The notes: generated by a model not told the origin, from the letters alone. 64,000 bases of DNA from an uncultured Verrucomicrobiota bacterium (GCA_913058185.1 CAJXQX010000002.1:1-64000); one strand, 5' to 3'. Numbered from the stretch's first letter, positions 19,004 to 29,400 are shown. Numbers and translations: made by a program.

Positions 19004-20446
19004 CTATTTGGCCCCCAATTTCATGTCCCATGGATTGGAAGCTCTGGGCTCATATAGGAGGTGGGCATCCTTATCGGGAAGGGAGTCGACGACAGCCTGA
19101 AACTTTTGCAGGGCCTCTTGGTGCACTGCGAGGTCGCTACCAAGCAGTTTTGTTTTCTCCCACGGGTCCTGCTTGAGATCGTGCAGGCGAATGATCTTCT
19201 TTTCTCGGGAGACCCAGACCTTATACCGCTTATCGCGGATGACGCGCTTCTCAAAATCCGTCGCACCCCTCACCCCGTTCTCAGTCAGCTGAGCGACTCC
19301 GTTCCCGAGTGCCATGATCCACTTACGCTCGGTGTCCTTCTCTTGGCCCAGAATCAAAGGGGCAATAGAAGTCCCGTCGATGATGAGATCCTCAGGCATG
19401 TCGCCCCCTCCGAGTTCTACAAAGGTGGGTAGCATGTCTGAAAGATCGGTGAGGGCATCGGTTTCGACGCCGACCGGGACAATCCCCGGGCAGTTCACGA
19501 TAAACGGCCCGCAGACATCCAGTTCCTCTGCTGTTCCCTTTGCTCCTTTCACCCGGAGTCCGTTCAATGTGCCCGTGACGCCGGGGACCGTGCCGTTATC
19601 CGTGGTGAAGATCACGATGGTGCGCTCGCGGATCCCCAGTTCGTCAAGGGTGTTGACGAGCTTGCCGACCAGTTTGTCTATGTAGCGCACCATGGCCTTG
19701 TGCTTATCGATGTGGATCTTTGCGTTGGGCTCATCCGGGGTGGAAACCTGCGGAGGATGCACGAGTGCCATCGGGTAATAGAGGCACATGGGCTCATCTT
19801 TGTGCTCACGCATGAAGTTGATCAGGTGGTCGGTATAAATGTCGGGGCCAAACTTGCCGGCATAGGTCCGGCTTCCATCAGTCGGCGTGTTAATGTAAGC
19901 GTCCTGATAGCGTTCACCACTCACCTCGTTGCCCGTCTCGAAGCCCGTCCACATGGCCCAGTCATCGAACCCGTGCTTCTTCATGGCCTGCGGTTCGACC
20001 CGAAAGTCATTGATCTGCCATTTACCTACCGCACACGTCGCGTAGCCCAGGTCTTTCATCAGGCGAGCGAAGGTAGTATTTTCCTTCTTTTTCCAGTCAA
20101 AGTAAGCCACCCCCCAGCGCGGAACGTCCCAGTGATTCACAAAGCCGTTACGCCAAGGATATTTGCCGGTCAAGAGAGTCGCACGCGAAGGGGAGCATGA
20201 CGGCATCGAGTAAGCGTTGTGAAACTTCATTCCCCCTATAGCGAGTGCATCGATGTTCGGGGTCATGATGTCTTCCGCACCGTAGCAGCTGATCCAGTCC
20301 TTGCCCAAATCATCCACCATGATGAACAGGATATTTGGTTGGATGCTGGATTTCTCAACGGCCATGAGCGGGACGGCGATGCACGCCCAAACCCATGCCG
20401 ACAAAACCGTCAGGTGGGTTCTACTTAAAAATCTGTCGAACATCAT
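19004..20446 (-). CDS. Secreted type I sulfatase (CSPSR active site)
   Basis: A 480-residue sulfatase. Signal peptide within residues 1-30 (LTVLSAWVWACIAVPLMA), metal site NILFIMVDDLGKDW, formylglycine motif C-S-P-S-R with cysteine near 84, GKWQINDFR, and FTTDNGTVPG. The gene has one of the clearest ribosome-binding sites here (AGAAGGA about 9 bp before the ATG pair). First gene of the unit that continues into the EEP, phosphoesterase and GH20 genes. Family certain, substrate unknown. Confidence 0.94.
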   Translation of the reverse strand: MMFDRFLSRTHLTVLSAWVWACIAVPLMAVEKSSIQPNILFIMVDDLGKDWISCYGAEDIMTPNIDALAIGGMKFHNAYSMPSCSPSRATLLTGKYPWRNGFVNHWDVPRWGVAYFDWKKKENTTFARLMKDLGYATCAVGKWQINDFRVEPQAMKKHGFDDWAMWTGFETGNEVSGERYQDAYINTPTDGSRTYAGKFGPDIYTDHLINFMREHKDEPMCLYYPMALVHPPQVSTPDEPNAKIHIDKHKAMVRYIDKLVGKLVNTLDELGIRERTIVIFTTDNGTVPGVTGTLNGLRVKGAKGTAEELDVCGPFIVNCPGIVPVGVETDALTDLSDMLPTFVELGGGDMPEDLIIDGTSIAPLILGQEKDTERKWIMALGNGVAQLTENGVRGATDFEKRVIRDKRYKVWVSREKKIIRLHDLKQDPWEKTKLLGSDLAVHQEALQKFQAVVDSLPDKDAHLLYEPRASNPWDMKLGAK

Positions 20447-20786
20447 ATCGTTTTCCTTCTTCTGAGATCGAACGATTCAAGTGAGACGGGGTGCGCCATA
20501 ACGTGAATGAGGGGTAAATACGCCGGGATGGCCAACGAATAAAAAGGCAACGACGGATACGTTACCCAACATCTCAAATGGTGTCCCTCTTACAACCCAA
20601 AGATTAAGTATTGCTCCTATTTTCTGTCTCGGAGGGGTTGGGAAAGGGGTCAGTCTTTTTTCAGTCTCAGTGACAAATTCGTGGCCAACACTTGAAGTAT
20701 GGCGGCGGTAAAGGTGCGGGCAGAGCGAAGCGAACTAGAGGCATTGCTCGCCGTCGCCCTCACTGATTTTCTAACGCTCTGTTAGG
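20447..20786. other. Intergenic region between cupin and sulfatase genes
   Basis: 340 bp without a supportable gene. It should hold the promoter of the 20446-15208 unit. A GAGGGGTAAATACG segment near 20511 looks like half of the CCCC/GGGG element but lacks the second arm. Confidence 0.45.
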
Positions 20787-21179
20787 TTAGGTGAGCGGTG
20801 GCCCGGAGAGATCCATCCCGTATTTGTCAAAGAACGCATCTACATCGTCGATCGCTCCTCCCACCATGAGCTCGAAAGCCTTCTCCGAGTCGCCCGCAGG
20901 AAGCATCTCGAAATGGATCACGGCGGGCGTTGCTCCGATGTTCCGGAATGCGTGGACCGCGCCGGCAGGGACGACGGCTGCCGCACCTGCTTTGCGTTCG
21001 AATAATTCCCCATTCACTTCGAACCGTAAGCTTCCTTCGATTACATGGAAAATTTCCCATTGGTTCCGATGCGTGTGCCGAGGAGGGCCGGAACTGGGCG
21101 CAACAATTTCCTCGAAACCCTCCAATTTACCGTCCGTCTCTCCTCCAAAGATGATGCACTTAATGTCGAGTTTTTCCAT
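20787..21179 (-). CDS. Single-domain cupin protein
   Basis: A 130-residue cytoplasmic protein with both cupin motifs: GPPRHTHRNQWEIFHVIEG (two histidines and a glutamate) and GAAAVVPAGAVHAFRN (third histidine). This is a metal-binding jelly roll; functions in the family range from sugar isomerases and epimerases to ligand-binding regulators. No signal peptide, so it would act on imported sugar, which is inference. Its upstream region is strikingly AT-rich and full of inverted repeats, suggesting tight regulation. Confidence 0.88.
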   Translation of the reverse strand: MEKLDIKCIIFGGETDGKLEGFEEIVAPSSGPPRHTHRNQWEIFHVIEGSLRFEVNGELFERKAGAAAVVPAGAVHAFRNIGATPAVIHFEMLPAGDSEKAFELMVGGAIDDVDAFFDKYGMDLSGPPLT

Positions 21180-21238
21180 GGTGTCTGTTTCTGGCGCTAA
21201 CCGAGTTATTGAGCATCAAAAATGAACGATATCATGAA

Positions 21239-21260
21239 ATCAGAAATGCTGATTTCTGAT
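21239..21260. promoter_or_regulatory. Inverted repeat ATCAGAAAT-N4-ATTTCTGAT upstream of the cupin gene
   Basis: Perfect 9-bp arms with a 4-bp spacer, about 60 bp upstream of the cupin start. Spacing and arm length fit a dimeric repressor or activator site. Confidence 0.6.
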
Positions 21261-21327
21261 CAAAATCGTTACTCGTTTATCTAAAAAATAGGTATTAGTG
21301 AAACTCTCTGCAAAATTTTTGGCTTAA

Positions 21328-21377
21328 TATCATTTCGCATAAACGTTCACGCGAATGACGCTTTTTGCGAAATGATA
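21328..21377. promoter_or_regulatory. Widely spaced perfect inverted repeat TATCATTTCGCA / TGCGAAATGATA
   Basis: Two exact 12-bp arms separated by 26 bp, in an AT-rich stretch between the stop of the beta-propeller gene and the cupin promoter. No T-run follows on either side, so it is not an obvious terminator. The arm spacing (38 bp start to start) would place two regulator dimers or a looped hairpin. Confidence 0.6.
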
Positions 21378-21433
21378 AAACCGACATTTCACAATGGTGA
21401 TGTCTTCTCCGATCCCCATCCCGGGCGGGTAAA

Positions 21434-22993
21434 TCAGTAGACTTCGTGGGCGGTATACCAGAACCGGTTTGAGGAAATCGGACTGAGGGTGGAGGTGATT
21501 TCCGGTGGCAGGGTGATGTCGTAGACGCGGTTGGCTTGCGGCTTATCGGTCAGTTCCAAGGTGAGGACGTTGCCTTCGATCTGCACCCGAGCGGCGCTCT
21601 CCGTCTTTAATTCGTTTTTGGGCGACCCATAGTCTACGTGATAAGCGATGCGGTAGGACTCGATCTCATAACCAGTGAGTCCCACGGGGTCTTCGATCGG
21701 GGCATTGAACGTGAATTGGAATCCTTGCGGGGTCAGTTTAACCGACTCGACCATGAGGTAGGGTTTACCGTTATAAGTTACCTGCTTGAGTCCCTCGCGT
21801 CCAGGCCAGCTTAGGTGAGTTTTCCCGAGGAAGAGCGATGTGCCGTCCGCCGTGTAGCGGAGCCGGTTGTTACCCATGCCGATACTGAGCGTATTCACCA
21901 AATGGAAACCCGTGCCTTGTTGTTGCCCGTTCACCACATCCGGCAGGTAAACCACCAGCCGGGAGTGGTTCATCTCGCCCATCAAAAGAGGAGCCGTCGC
22001 AGGGGACGCGGATGCCACCGGCGCAAACCCCGGGAGTAACGACTGAATCTGGGTCAGGGAGTTGGCGGCGTCACCTTGCGGAAAGAGACCCGCGGCCTTA
22101 GTGCGCCTCGCCTCGAGTTCAGCCACGGGCAGATTTGACGGCACCACATCCGGCGGGTTGTCGCCCCATAGAAGAGAAGCGGCGTGCCCATAAAAACCAC
22201 CCTCCTCCACCCGATGGAGTTTGGAGGCACCGAGCCAATCACCCTGATTGTCAGAAACCCACAACTGGTCGGCGGCATCCATATGCAGACCATTGGGCGT
22301 GCGGAATCCGGTCGCGAAGACCTCCGCTTTACGCGAACCGGGCGCGATGCGCACGACACAGCCCCGGTAAGGCACGCGGGCATACATCCGCGGGATGGGC
22401 ACGCTCTTTTTGATCACTTTCCAATCCTCGTGTTCGCCGCCGTAGAGGAATTTTTCATGCGTCAGTCCGCCGGTGTTATTCCAGGAGCCACGCAATTCCT
22501 CGCGCACTCCGGATCCGTTCGAGGCCGTGCCTAAACTGATGTAGATAGTTCCCGCCGAGTCCTTGACCAGACCGAAGGCAAACTCGTGATAGTTGCCGCT
22601 CATGCCCCAGTCATTGCAGACCACTTCGTAGTAATCGGCGCGACCATCGCCGTCGGTATCGTGGAGCCGTGTGATTTCCGCGCGCTGGACGACGAGGAGG
22701 GTGCCCTCCGCTTCCACGTAAATCCCCAGGGGTTCATGCAGTCCGGAGGCAAACGGCTGCCATTCACCCGTGGTGGTATCGAGAAGCATGACTTCGCCGC
22801 GATGAAAGCACACCGCCAGGCGGCCGTCGGGCATGATCCCCAAGCCGCCGATCTGCGGATCAACCCCCTCCGGCGTTGGAACCGTCACGACATCGTAGTA
22901 GTCATCCCACGAGAATTTCGCCGATTCGGCCCGGGCACTTAAAACCACCGAAGCGAGCAAGCCCAGGGTCAGAATTTTTTGGTAAATTTTCAT
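21434..22993 (-). CDS. Secreted beta-propeller PVC dehydrogenase-like protein
   Basis: A 519-residue exported protein (signal MKIYQKILTLGLLASVVLSARA). It has the six-bladed propeller signatures of glucose/sorbosone dehydrogenase-like proteins: GGLGIMPDGRLAV, the calcium loop DTDGDGRAD, GNYHEFAFGLVKD, GFRTPNGLHMD and VSDNQGDWLGAS. It lacks its own heme motif. The gene upstream encodes a cytochrome c, and the junction is TAATG, so the two are translated together. They likely form a split version of the fused dehydrogenase-cytochrome at 9321. The sugar substrate is unknown. Last gene of the GH28-like operon. Confidence 0.85.
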   Translation of the reverse strand: MKIYQKILTLGLLASVVLSARAESAKFSWDDYYDVVTVPTPEGVDPQIGGLGIMPDGRLAVCFHRGEVMLLDTTTGEWQPFASGLHEPLGIYVEAEGTLLVVQRAEITRLHDTDGDGRADYYEVVCNDWGMSGNYHEFAFGLVKDSAGTIYISLGTASNGSGVREELRGSWNNTGGLTHEKFLYGGEHEDWKVIKKSVPIPRMYARVPYRGCVVRIAPGSRKAEVFATGFRTPNGLHMDAADQLWVSDNQGDWLGASKLHRVEEGGFYGHAASLLWGDNPPDVVPSNLPVAELEARRTKAAGLFPQGDAANSLTQIQSLLPGFAPVASASPATAPLLMGEMNHSRLVVYLPDVVNGQQQGTGFHLVNTLSIGMGNNRLRYTADGTSLFLGKTHLSWPGREGLKQVTYNGKPYLMVESVKLTPQGFQFTFNAPIEDPVGLTGYEIESYRIAYHVDYGSPKNELKTESAARVQIEGNVLTLELTDKPQANRVYDITLPPEITSTLSPISSNRFWYTAHEVY

Positions 22994-23877
22994 TACAAGG
23001 GTCGGTAAATAATGTTGAGCCCACGTTTGGTGGCCTCGGCCTCCACGTCCCAGTCCTCAACCGCAGACTCCGGGAGGTGATGGGCCGGAAGGGTCGGCGT
23101 CGCTCGGATCTCGCGAACAATGCTGCCTCCGTCTAAAAAGATCTTCTCCATCACTAGGGTTTCTCCCACCCGATAAAGAAAGGTGGGATAACCTTGGGGC
23201 GAAATTTTATAGCCTTCATACTGGCGGGATTCTTCGAGGAAAATCGGCTCTTCCTCCACGTAACCAATCTCCCCGACGTCGGCCAAAGCATTGCCGTTGC
23301 TGCGCAGATACGGCCAGCGGTCGATCTCACCTTGAGAGATGTAGCGCAAGCGACACTGGTCGGTATCCCAGATAACGTTGAGTTTCGATTCCGTCGGCAG
23401 CGCGATCACGATCGACGCAGGACCCGACTTCGGCACAAAAGTGCGCTCCACTCGCGGGCGGCGCACACTTCCAGGGCTCAACGCATAGGGATCGATCTGG
23501 GGCGCTTTGACCTTCTCCACCCCCACACTCACCTGGCGGATGTAGGCGTGGATGGCTTTGAGATCCTCCTTCGGCACGTGAACCATGGAGGGCATCTGCG
23601 AAAGGTTGTCGCGCTTCTGGCCCGGCGCGATGCACCACTGAATAAAGTCATCGAGATTGCTGGGGGGGTAGAGTTCCGAGAGCTCCACCAAGGACGGCCC
23701 CACCAGCATCTGGTCCAGCAGGTGGCAGGCTTGGCAATTGGTGGTGAACGCTTCCGGCGGCACCAACGCCTCCGTCGATTCGTCGTCCTGCCCCCAAGCC
23801 GTCGACGACGACAACCAGAACGCAACCGTCGCCACGATAACTGGCCGGAGAGAGATTTGTTTGAGATGCGATTTCAT
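22993..23877 (-). CDS. Secreted c-type cytochrome partner of the beta-propeller protein
   Basis: A 294-residue protein with signal sequence and one heme motif NCQACH (residues about 47-52), a GPSLVEL segment as in class I cytochromes and SQMPSMVHV with the axial methionine. The C-terminal half (about 150-294) has no recognised domain. The ATG at 23877 was chosen because it starts the signal peptide; the frame upstream overlaps the DUF1080 gene. The stop shares a base with the next start (TAATG). It would accept electrons from the propeller dehydrogenase in the periplasm. Confidence 0.85.
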   Translation of the reverse strand: MKSHLKQISLRPVIVATVAFWLSSSTAWGQDDESTEALVPPEAFTTNCQACHLLDQMLVGPSLVELSELYPPSNLDDFIQWCIAPGQKRDNLSQMPSMVHVPKEDLKAIHAYIRQVSVGVEKVKAPQIDPYALSPGSVRRPRVERTFVPKSGPASIVIALPTESKLNVIWDTDQCRLRYISQGEIDRWPYLRSNGNALADVGEIGYVEEEPIFLEESRQYEGYKISPQGYPTFLYRVGETLVMEKIFLDGGSIVREIRATPTLPAHHLPESAVEDWDVEAEATKRGLNIIYRPL

Positions 23878-23893
23878 CAAGAGGGGCACAGGG

Positions 23894-24599
23894 TTAGAGC
23901 AATTTGCGCACGTGAACTTTGCGGAAGGACACGGAGTCCTGATGATCCTGCAACAACAGAGGTCCGGGTGAGGCGGCAAATCCTGCGATATCGTGGTATT
24001 TGCTCGAGGTAAAACGTCGGTTCCAGTCGTCCGAACCGAACTCGATGCTGAGCACCTTCTCCCCGTTGAGCCAGTGCTCGATCTGATCACCCTTTGAAAT
24101 GATGCGGCCGGTATTCCACGCCTTGCCCGCCGGATGAAGGATTTTCGAGTCAGGGGCGGCCTTCAATTCGTAGAGCGATGCCGACCGATGAGTCGGGATT
24201 TCGCCCTCCTGGTTCAACACGTCGTCCAAAATCTGGTATTCCAGTCCGAGCCCTTTCGCGTCGGTGCGATACTTCACCCCGCTGTTGCCGTTGGCGCTGA
24301 TTTTGAATTCAAACCGCATTTCAAAGTCCCCGTAGGACTTCTTGGTCACGATGAAACCGCCGCGGCCTTCCTTTTCGCGATCGAGGCTCAGGACGCCGTC
24401 GACCAGCGACCACAGTTCGCCGATCTCGCGGCGCTGCCCCTGCTTATCAAGCCGGCCACTGTGCCAGTGTGCCATACTGTCGCCGGCAAACAGATCAACT
24501 CAGTTAGGATGCTCCTCCGCTGATAGTGACATCACCGTGAAGGCCAAAGCCAGGGCGGAAAGTCCCCGGCGGAAACCGGTGCTAATAGCTTGTTTCATA
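23894..24599 (-). pseudogene. DUF1080 (3-keto-disaccharide hydrolase-type) protein, disrupted near its N-terminus
   Basis: The main body (from 24475, MAHWHSGRLDKQG... to VHVRKLL) is a concanavalin-like DUF1080 domain, a family that includes 3-keto-glycoside hydrolases and glucanase-like proteins. Upstream in the expected position is a start and signal peptide (MKQAISTGFRRGLSALALAF, ATG at 24599). Two lesions separate them. One is an extra T near 24539-24541 (GCCTTTCACGG), which shifts the frame. The other is an in-frame TGA at 24502-24500, between HPN and VDLFAGDS. Restoring both gives a normal secreted protein of about 234 residues. Starting at MAHW would give a cytoplasmic form without the first beta-strand. 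The gene sits 10 bp after GH28 and 16 bp before the cytochrome, so its position in a sugar-oxidation operon makes sense for a 3-keto-sugar hydrolase. Confidence 0.8.
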
Positions 24600-24609
24600 A
24601 TAAGGTTGT

Positions 24610-26091
24610 TCATTGCTCTCCATCCATTGATTCGGAAAAACCCTCAACATCATCGAAGACGATCCGCTCCCGCGCATCTTCTGAACGCAGGCTCAGCTCC
24701 ACGTTTTTGAATTCGATGTTGCGGGCATGGCGGATGTAGGCGCCCCAAGCGGGTAACGGTCCAAAGAAAAACTGTTCGGGATAACGCGCGATATCCTCGG
24801 CCACCTCACGCTGCGCGTCCTCCGCGGTGCCATGCCCGGGATAGGAAAATCGAATATTTTCAAGGACCACATCCTCAACGTAATGGCCGGGGATACCGGT
24901 GATCATAATCGGTCCGGCCCGGGATTTCTCACTGTCCGTCACCCCCGGGGTCGTGACGGGCTTGATGCCCTTGTAAGGCGGAGACGCCGCTTTGATCCGG
25001 TCCTCGATCGTCACCGTCGCCGTCACATCGCGAATGCGGATGTTTTTGATCGTGCCAACGGGTGCGCCTTCCGGTTCAACGTCGGCTCCCTGGCCCTGGC
25101 TGAATCGACCGGTAAATGTGCTTCCGCGATTACCGAGGCGGATGAAGATCGGGTTACCCACGTTTTCCATGGTGATGCGGGAGATATCGATATTCTCCAT
25201 GATTCCACCATCAACAAGCTGCAGTTTAATCGCGCCCATCGGACTGTCGTAAAAGTAGCAATTGGTGACGCTGACATCAATGAAACCACCGCGGGAAGAG
25301 GTGCCAAACTTCAAAGGGGAGGTATTGCTCGCCAACCGGCACCCCCGCACGACGATGTTGCGGCACGGGTTTAGGGAACTCTTCAGGCAGATGGCATCGT
25401 CGCCGGCTTGGATGTCGCAATTTTCGATGAGCACATTCTCACAACCGTCCAGATCGAGTCCGTCGTTGTTGTAGTTGTTGTTGCGAAACCGCACCGTGAC
25501 CCCGGTGAAGACGATGTCGCGACTGTCTACCAAGTGGATGCCCCAAAAGGCCGGCCGCTTGTAAGTGATCCCCGAAAAGGTCAGCTGTTGGCAACTATCC
25601 ATGCGCACGAGGCGTGGACGAATCAGGCGGTTGCGCAGGTCCCCATCCTTGGCTCGAGGAAAGTTCAGATGCGTGCCCCGTCCATCGATCACCCCCAGGC
25701 CTTCGATGGAGATGTGGGTGGCATCCTTCGCGTAGATAAGACAGTGTGGGCCGCCCTCCCGCGGATCGTCTAATCCTTCGGTGGGATAGTCGGCAAGATC
25801 CGTGCTGCCCAAAATCGTGGCACCGTAATCGAGCGAAAGGGTGACATGACTCTTGAGTTCGATGGTGCCGGTAACGTAATCCCCGGATGGCACGCGCACC
25901 ACCCCACCCCCGGCGGCGTGACAGGCATCAATTGTCCGCTGCAAAGCCACCGTATTGAGCGTGAAGCCATCGCCCTTCGCTCCATACGCCACTATATTAA
26001 ATTCGGTCGGAGTGCCGCGACAGACCATGCCAACTAGAAAAAGCAGGCCTGCCACGATGATCCGATAAAAAGTTCCAGATAAAGGGTTCAT
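24610..26091 (-). CDS. Secreted GH28-like beta-helix glycosidase
   Basis: A 493-residue right-handed beta-helix protein of the polygalacturonase clan. After the signal peptide, FNIVAYGAKGDGFTLNT is the standard GH28 opening. The catalytic acids of the family appear in NNDGLDLDG and AGDDAICLKS. The usual GHG and RIK motifs are changed (SNTSPLKFG and AIKLQ), so it is a divergent member and need not act on galacturonan. The ATG at 26091 begins the signal peptide; an in-frame ATG at 26112 has a better purine-rich site (GGAAG) and would only add seven residues. First gene of the operon 26091-21434. Confidence 0.85.
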   Translation of the reverse strand: MNPLSGTFYRIIVAGLLFLVGMVCRGTPTEFNIVAYGAKGDGFTLNTVALQRTIDACHAAGGGVVRVPSGDYVTGTIELKSHVTLSLDYGATILGSTDLADYPTEGLDDPREGGPHCLIYAKDATHISIEGLGVIDGRGTHLNFPRAKDGDLRNRLIRPRLVRMDSCQQLTFSGITYKRPAFWGIHLVDSRDIVFTGVTVRFRNNNYNNDGLDLDGCENVLIENCDIQAGDDAICLKSSLNPCRNIVVRGCRLASNTSPLKFGTSSRGGFIDVSVTNCYFYDSPMGAIKLQLVDGGIMENIDISRITMENVGNPIFIRLGNRGSTFTGRFSQGQGADVEPEGAPVGTIKNIRIRDVTATVTIEDRIKAASPPYKGIKPVTTPGVTDSEKSRAGPIMITGIPGHYVEDVVLENIRFSYPGHGTAEDAQREVAEDIARYPEQFFFGPLPAWGAYIRHARNIEFKNVELSLRSEDARERIVFDDVEGFSESMDGEQ

Positions 26092-26466
26092 ATATAAATT
26101 CGCTCTGCCCATTGAACTTCCGGATACAGAAGTATAGAATCAGTTAGGACTGGCGGGACCAATCCGACACAAAGTCGTTTCATGAGGGGTTTCGAAAAGG
26201 GGGACACCGAGAGCTTACCAGATCCTACCGCGGCAAACATCCCCTTTTTCGGGAAACGAGACAGTTTTCTCATAAATCGCCTACCACCCCTCCTTCATCG
26301 AAGCAGACCAAGGAGCGCTACCACAGCTAGGTTCGGATGTCGGGCGTTCCGCCCGAAATCGCCCCACGGCAATCCTACCGTATCTTCCTCACCGTGGATT
26401 CGACGCGACTGCGAACGCTTCGGGCGCGTTTGGGCCATTGCCTGAAACAGCTGCGGCCTGATGATC
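26092..26466. other. Promoter-bearing gap upstream of the GH28-like operon
   Basis: 375 bp between genes on the same strand. It contains a GAGGGGTTTCGAAAAGGGGG stretch at 26183-26202 and the weaker dyad at 26239. No gene found. Confidence 0.45.
26239..26256. promoter_or_regulatory. Degenerate CCCC-N6-GGGA dyad, site 6
   Basis: ATCCCCTTTTTCGGGAAA, about 150 bp upstream of the GH28-like start. The C-run is intact and the G-run is one base short. The T-rich centre matches the other sites. Weaker than the five main copies. Confidence 0.35.
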
Positions 26467-29400
26467 CTATTTGTTCCGCGCTGGCGACAGACTCGAGGCG
26501 AGGGGATCCGATGGGAGGGACATTTTCCAGGCATCAATTTTGGCCTTCAACATCTTCACGATTGCGGGATTTTGAGCGGCTACGTCGGACTTTTCCGCCC
26601 AATCGTTTTCTAAATCGTATAGTTCGATTTTATTGTGCTCGTCATTCCGTAGCAGCTTCCAGCGGCCGGCTCGGACACCTAGCGTGGGCCAAGTGTAGTC
26701 CTTGGAAATACCACCCCGCCATTCCCAGAAGATGGGTTTGGTTCGGGAAAACGCATTGCCCTTGAAGGCCGCGAGGGCGCTCTGTCCGTCCGGCTTGTAA
26801 TCCCCCGGCAACGGGACGCCCGCCGCATCCAAAAATGTCGGAAGCAAATCAACTGCGGTCAGCGTGGAACCCCGATCGACTCGACCCGCCGGAACGATTC
26901 CTGGCCACCTCACGATAAACGGCACGCGGACGCCTCCGGCATACAGGGATCGCTTCTGACCTATCAGTCCACCGGACTCGCCCACCGAATAATATCCGCC
27001 AAACCCAACCTCCCCTTTTTTGTGGAACTTGGCTTCTTCTCCCCGTTCGGCCTCCGGACCATTATCCGACGAAAAAACAACCAGCGTATTTTCATCCAGT
27101 CCGAGTTCTTTCAACAAACTGAGTATCCGCCCTACTCCCGCATCACCTTCCGCGATGACCGACGCGTAGACGCGTTTCTGTTCATCCAGATCCTTAAACT
27201 GGGCGAGGTATTGATCCAAGGGATAGTGCGGCAGGTGCGTCTCATGCAGCCAAAGGTTCACGAAAAAGGGTTTGTCGTGATTAGCTCGGATAAACTTCTC
27301 CGCGTGGTCCACTGAAGCCAGCGCATCTTTCGGGATGTCGTTCTGCTTCGAGCCGTTGAAGGTCGCGAACGCATCATAGCCATATTCATTCTCGATCGGC
27401 ACCCCATTGCCCGCGCCGAGATGCCACTTGCCGAAATGCCCGTTGGTGTAGCAGGCGTTTTGGAGCAAGCGAGGTAACAACGGCCCGTTGGTGTCGAGCC
27501 AGTCTGGCATGCCCCTTCTCGCGTTCTGCTGGATGCCGGCAAAATGCTGATGGATGTTATACCGCGCGGGGAAATGCCCCGTCATCACGGCCACCCGACT
27601 CGGTGAACACACCGGACTATTGACGGTGAAGTTTTGGAAATCGATCCCCTCCGCCGCCATCTGATCCAAATGCGGCGTCTGCATCCAATCACTCCCGTGC
27701 AGGCTCAAATCTCCGTAGCCCCAGTCATCGGCAAAAATGAAAACGATGTTGGGCTTCTTCGTGTCGGCACCAACCTGCGCCTCTTGCTGGCCCCTTAGCC
27801 CGACGTTCGAGATATCTATCTCGCGGATTCCCATCTTCCGCGCGGGCGAATTCGGCGCGAAACGAAAGTCCTCATTCTCTGGATCCACGAACAGCGGATT
27901 GGCCGCGGAACTGTGCCTATCGATTCCATCCTTTCGCGCGTCTGCGAGGTGCGCTTCGCCGCGACTGGGATCCGACGCACTGTAGTAGATATTGTAGTCC
28001 GAATCGGCGTCCACGGCTCGGGCTAACTCTCGCCCGCGACTATCTTCGGTTTCCTTCCCGTTTCCGGGAGCCAGCTCATTGACGAATTCAAGTTCCGTTC
28101 CCGAGGCGTAGAATATATTCCGCTGAATCGCCGCCCCCGCCATGGGTCCTTCGCGCAGCGATATGTAGAAACCTCGCGGCGGTGCGATCACATCGACAAC
28201 GAAGTTATTCACCGCGCGATTGTTGAGCTTAATGATGATACCTTGGGCGGTGCATTTGTAGATCACGTTTTCCGTGATAAGCGTATCCCGCTGGCCGCCA
28301 TCGGTGCGGATTGCGGCCTGCATCAACATCGGGGCGACCAGGTGGTGCAGGTAGTTGCGGCGGATTACATTCCCCGGCCCGGCGCCACGGATGTAGATGC
28401 CGTTCCCATCACCCAGTTCTTCCATCGCGTGGTGAATCTCATTAGACTCAATCAGGTTGTTCCGCGAATGGAGATACGGACTCACTTGATCCTCCGTGAG
28501 CGGCAGGGAATCGCGACCGACATCCTGCCACCGGATGGTGCGCACCAGCTCCCGGTTGTCGCCACGCTCAAAGAAGTGGGACATGAACCCCGAGATAATA
28601 ATCCCAGTATAAGGCGTGTGGTGGATCAAATTGTGGGCGACGCGATTCTCGCCACTTTGCCAGAGCATAATGCCCGGCGAATGTCCGTAGATCTCACCCA
28701 CGTTGTGGATATGATTTCGAACCACTGTATTGTGTTTGTTCACGTCCTTGGTCCCGGGACCATAACCGCACAGCAGGATGCCGCCGCCGCCCATGTGCTC
28801 GATATGATTGCCCGAAATTACGTTCTTCTGACCGTGAAGATCGACCCGGATGGCGCCGCTTCCACTGGCCGTAAAATGACAGTCCTTGATCGCGACATTT
28901 TCCGTCCCGCGCAGGCGCACCAAGGCGTTGTCCAGATCGAGCATATCCCAGTCGTGTTGCACGCCCGCATCGGCATCCGTCAGCGTATAACGATCACCAT
29001 GCATAAAGGTGAGTCCCTGGAAAGTCAGGTTCCGCACCGGGATATCCGTTGGCCCCTCCTTGTCGACGTCACCCTCGATCCGAATCAACTCCTGCAACTG
29101 AGGCCGCAGCACCGGGCCGTCTGAGCGCGGCCACAAGTAGACCTTCCCTTCCTTCGTGTTTAACGCCCACTCACCCGGCTCATCGAGTTCCTCCAAAACA
29201 TTCTCCACCCACGCGGAAGGCGTCTCCTTTAAAAAGTGAAGCACGTTCATGGCGTAGGTCGCCGAGACCGAGGTGTGGGCCATGCTCTGCGCTTCGTCGA
29301 CCGACTTGAGCGGCAAGACATTGACGATCCATGCATGGTGCGGGCGCACGATCACCTCCACGTCTTCGACGTTGGACCAGTTTCGCAGTTTCCCAGTCGG

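Noticed and set aside
24500-24502. TGA in the DUF1080 gene as selenocysteine
   Set aside because: An additional frameshift lies upstream, no hairpin of the needed type is evident after it, and the family has no cysteine at that place.
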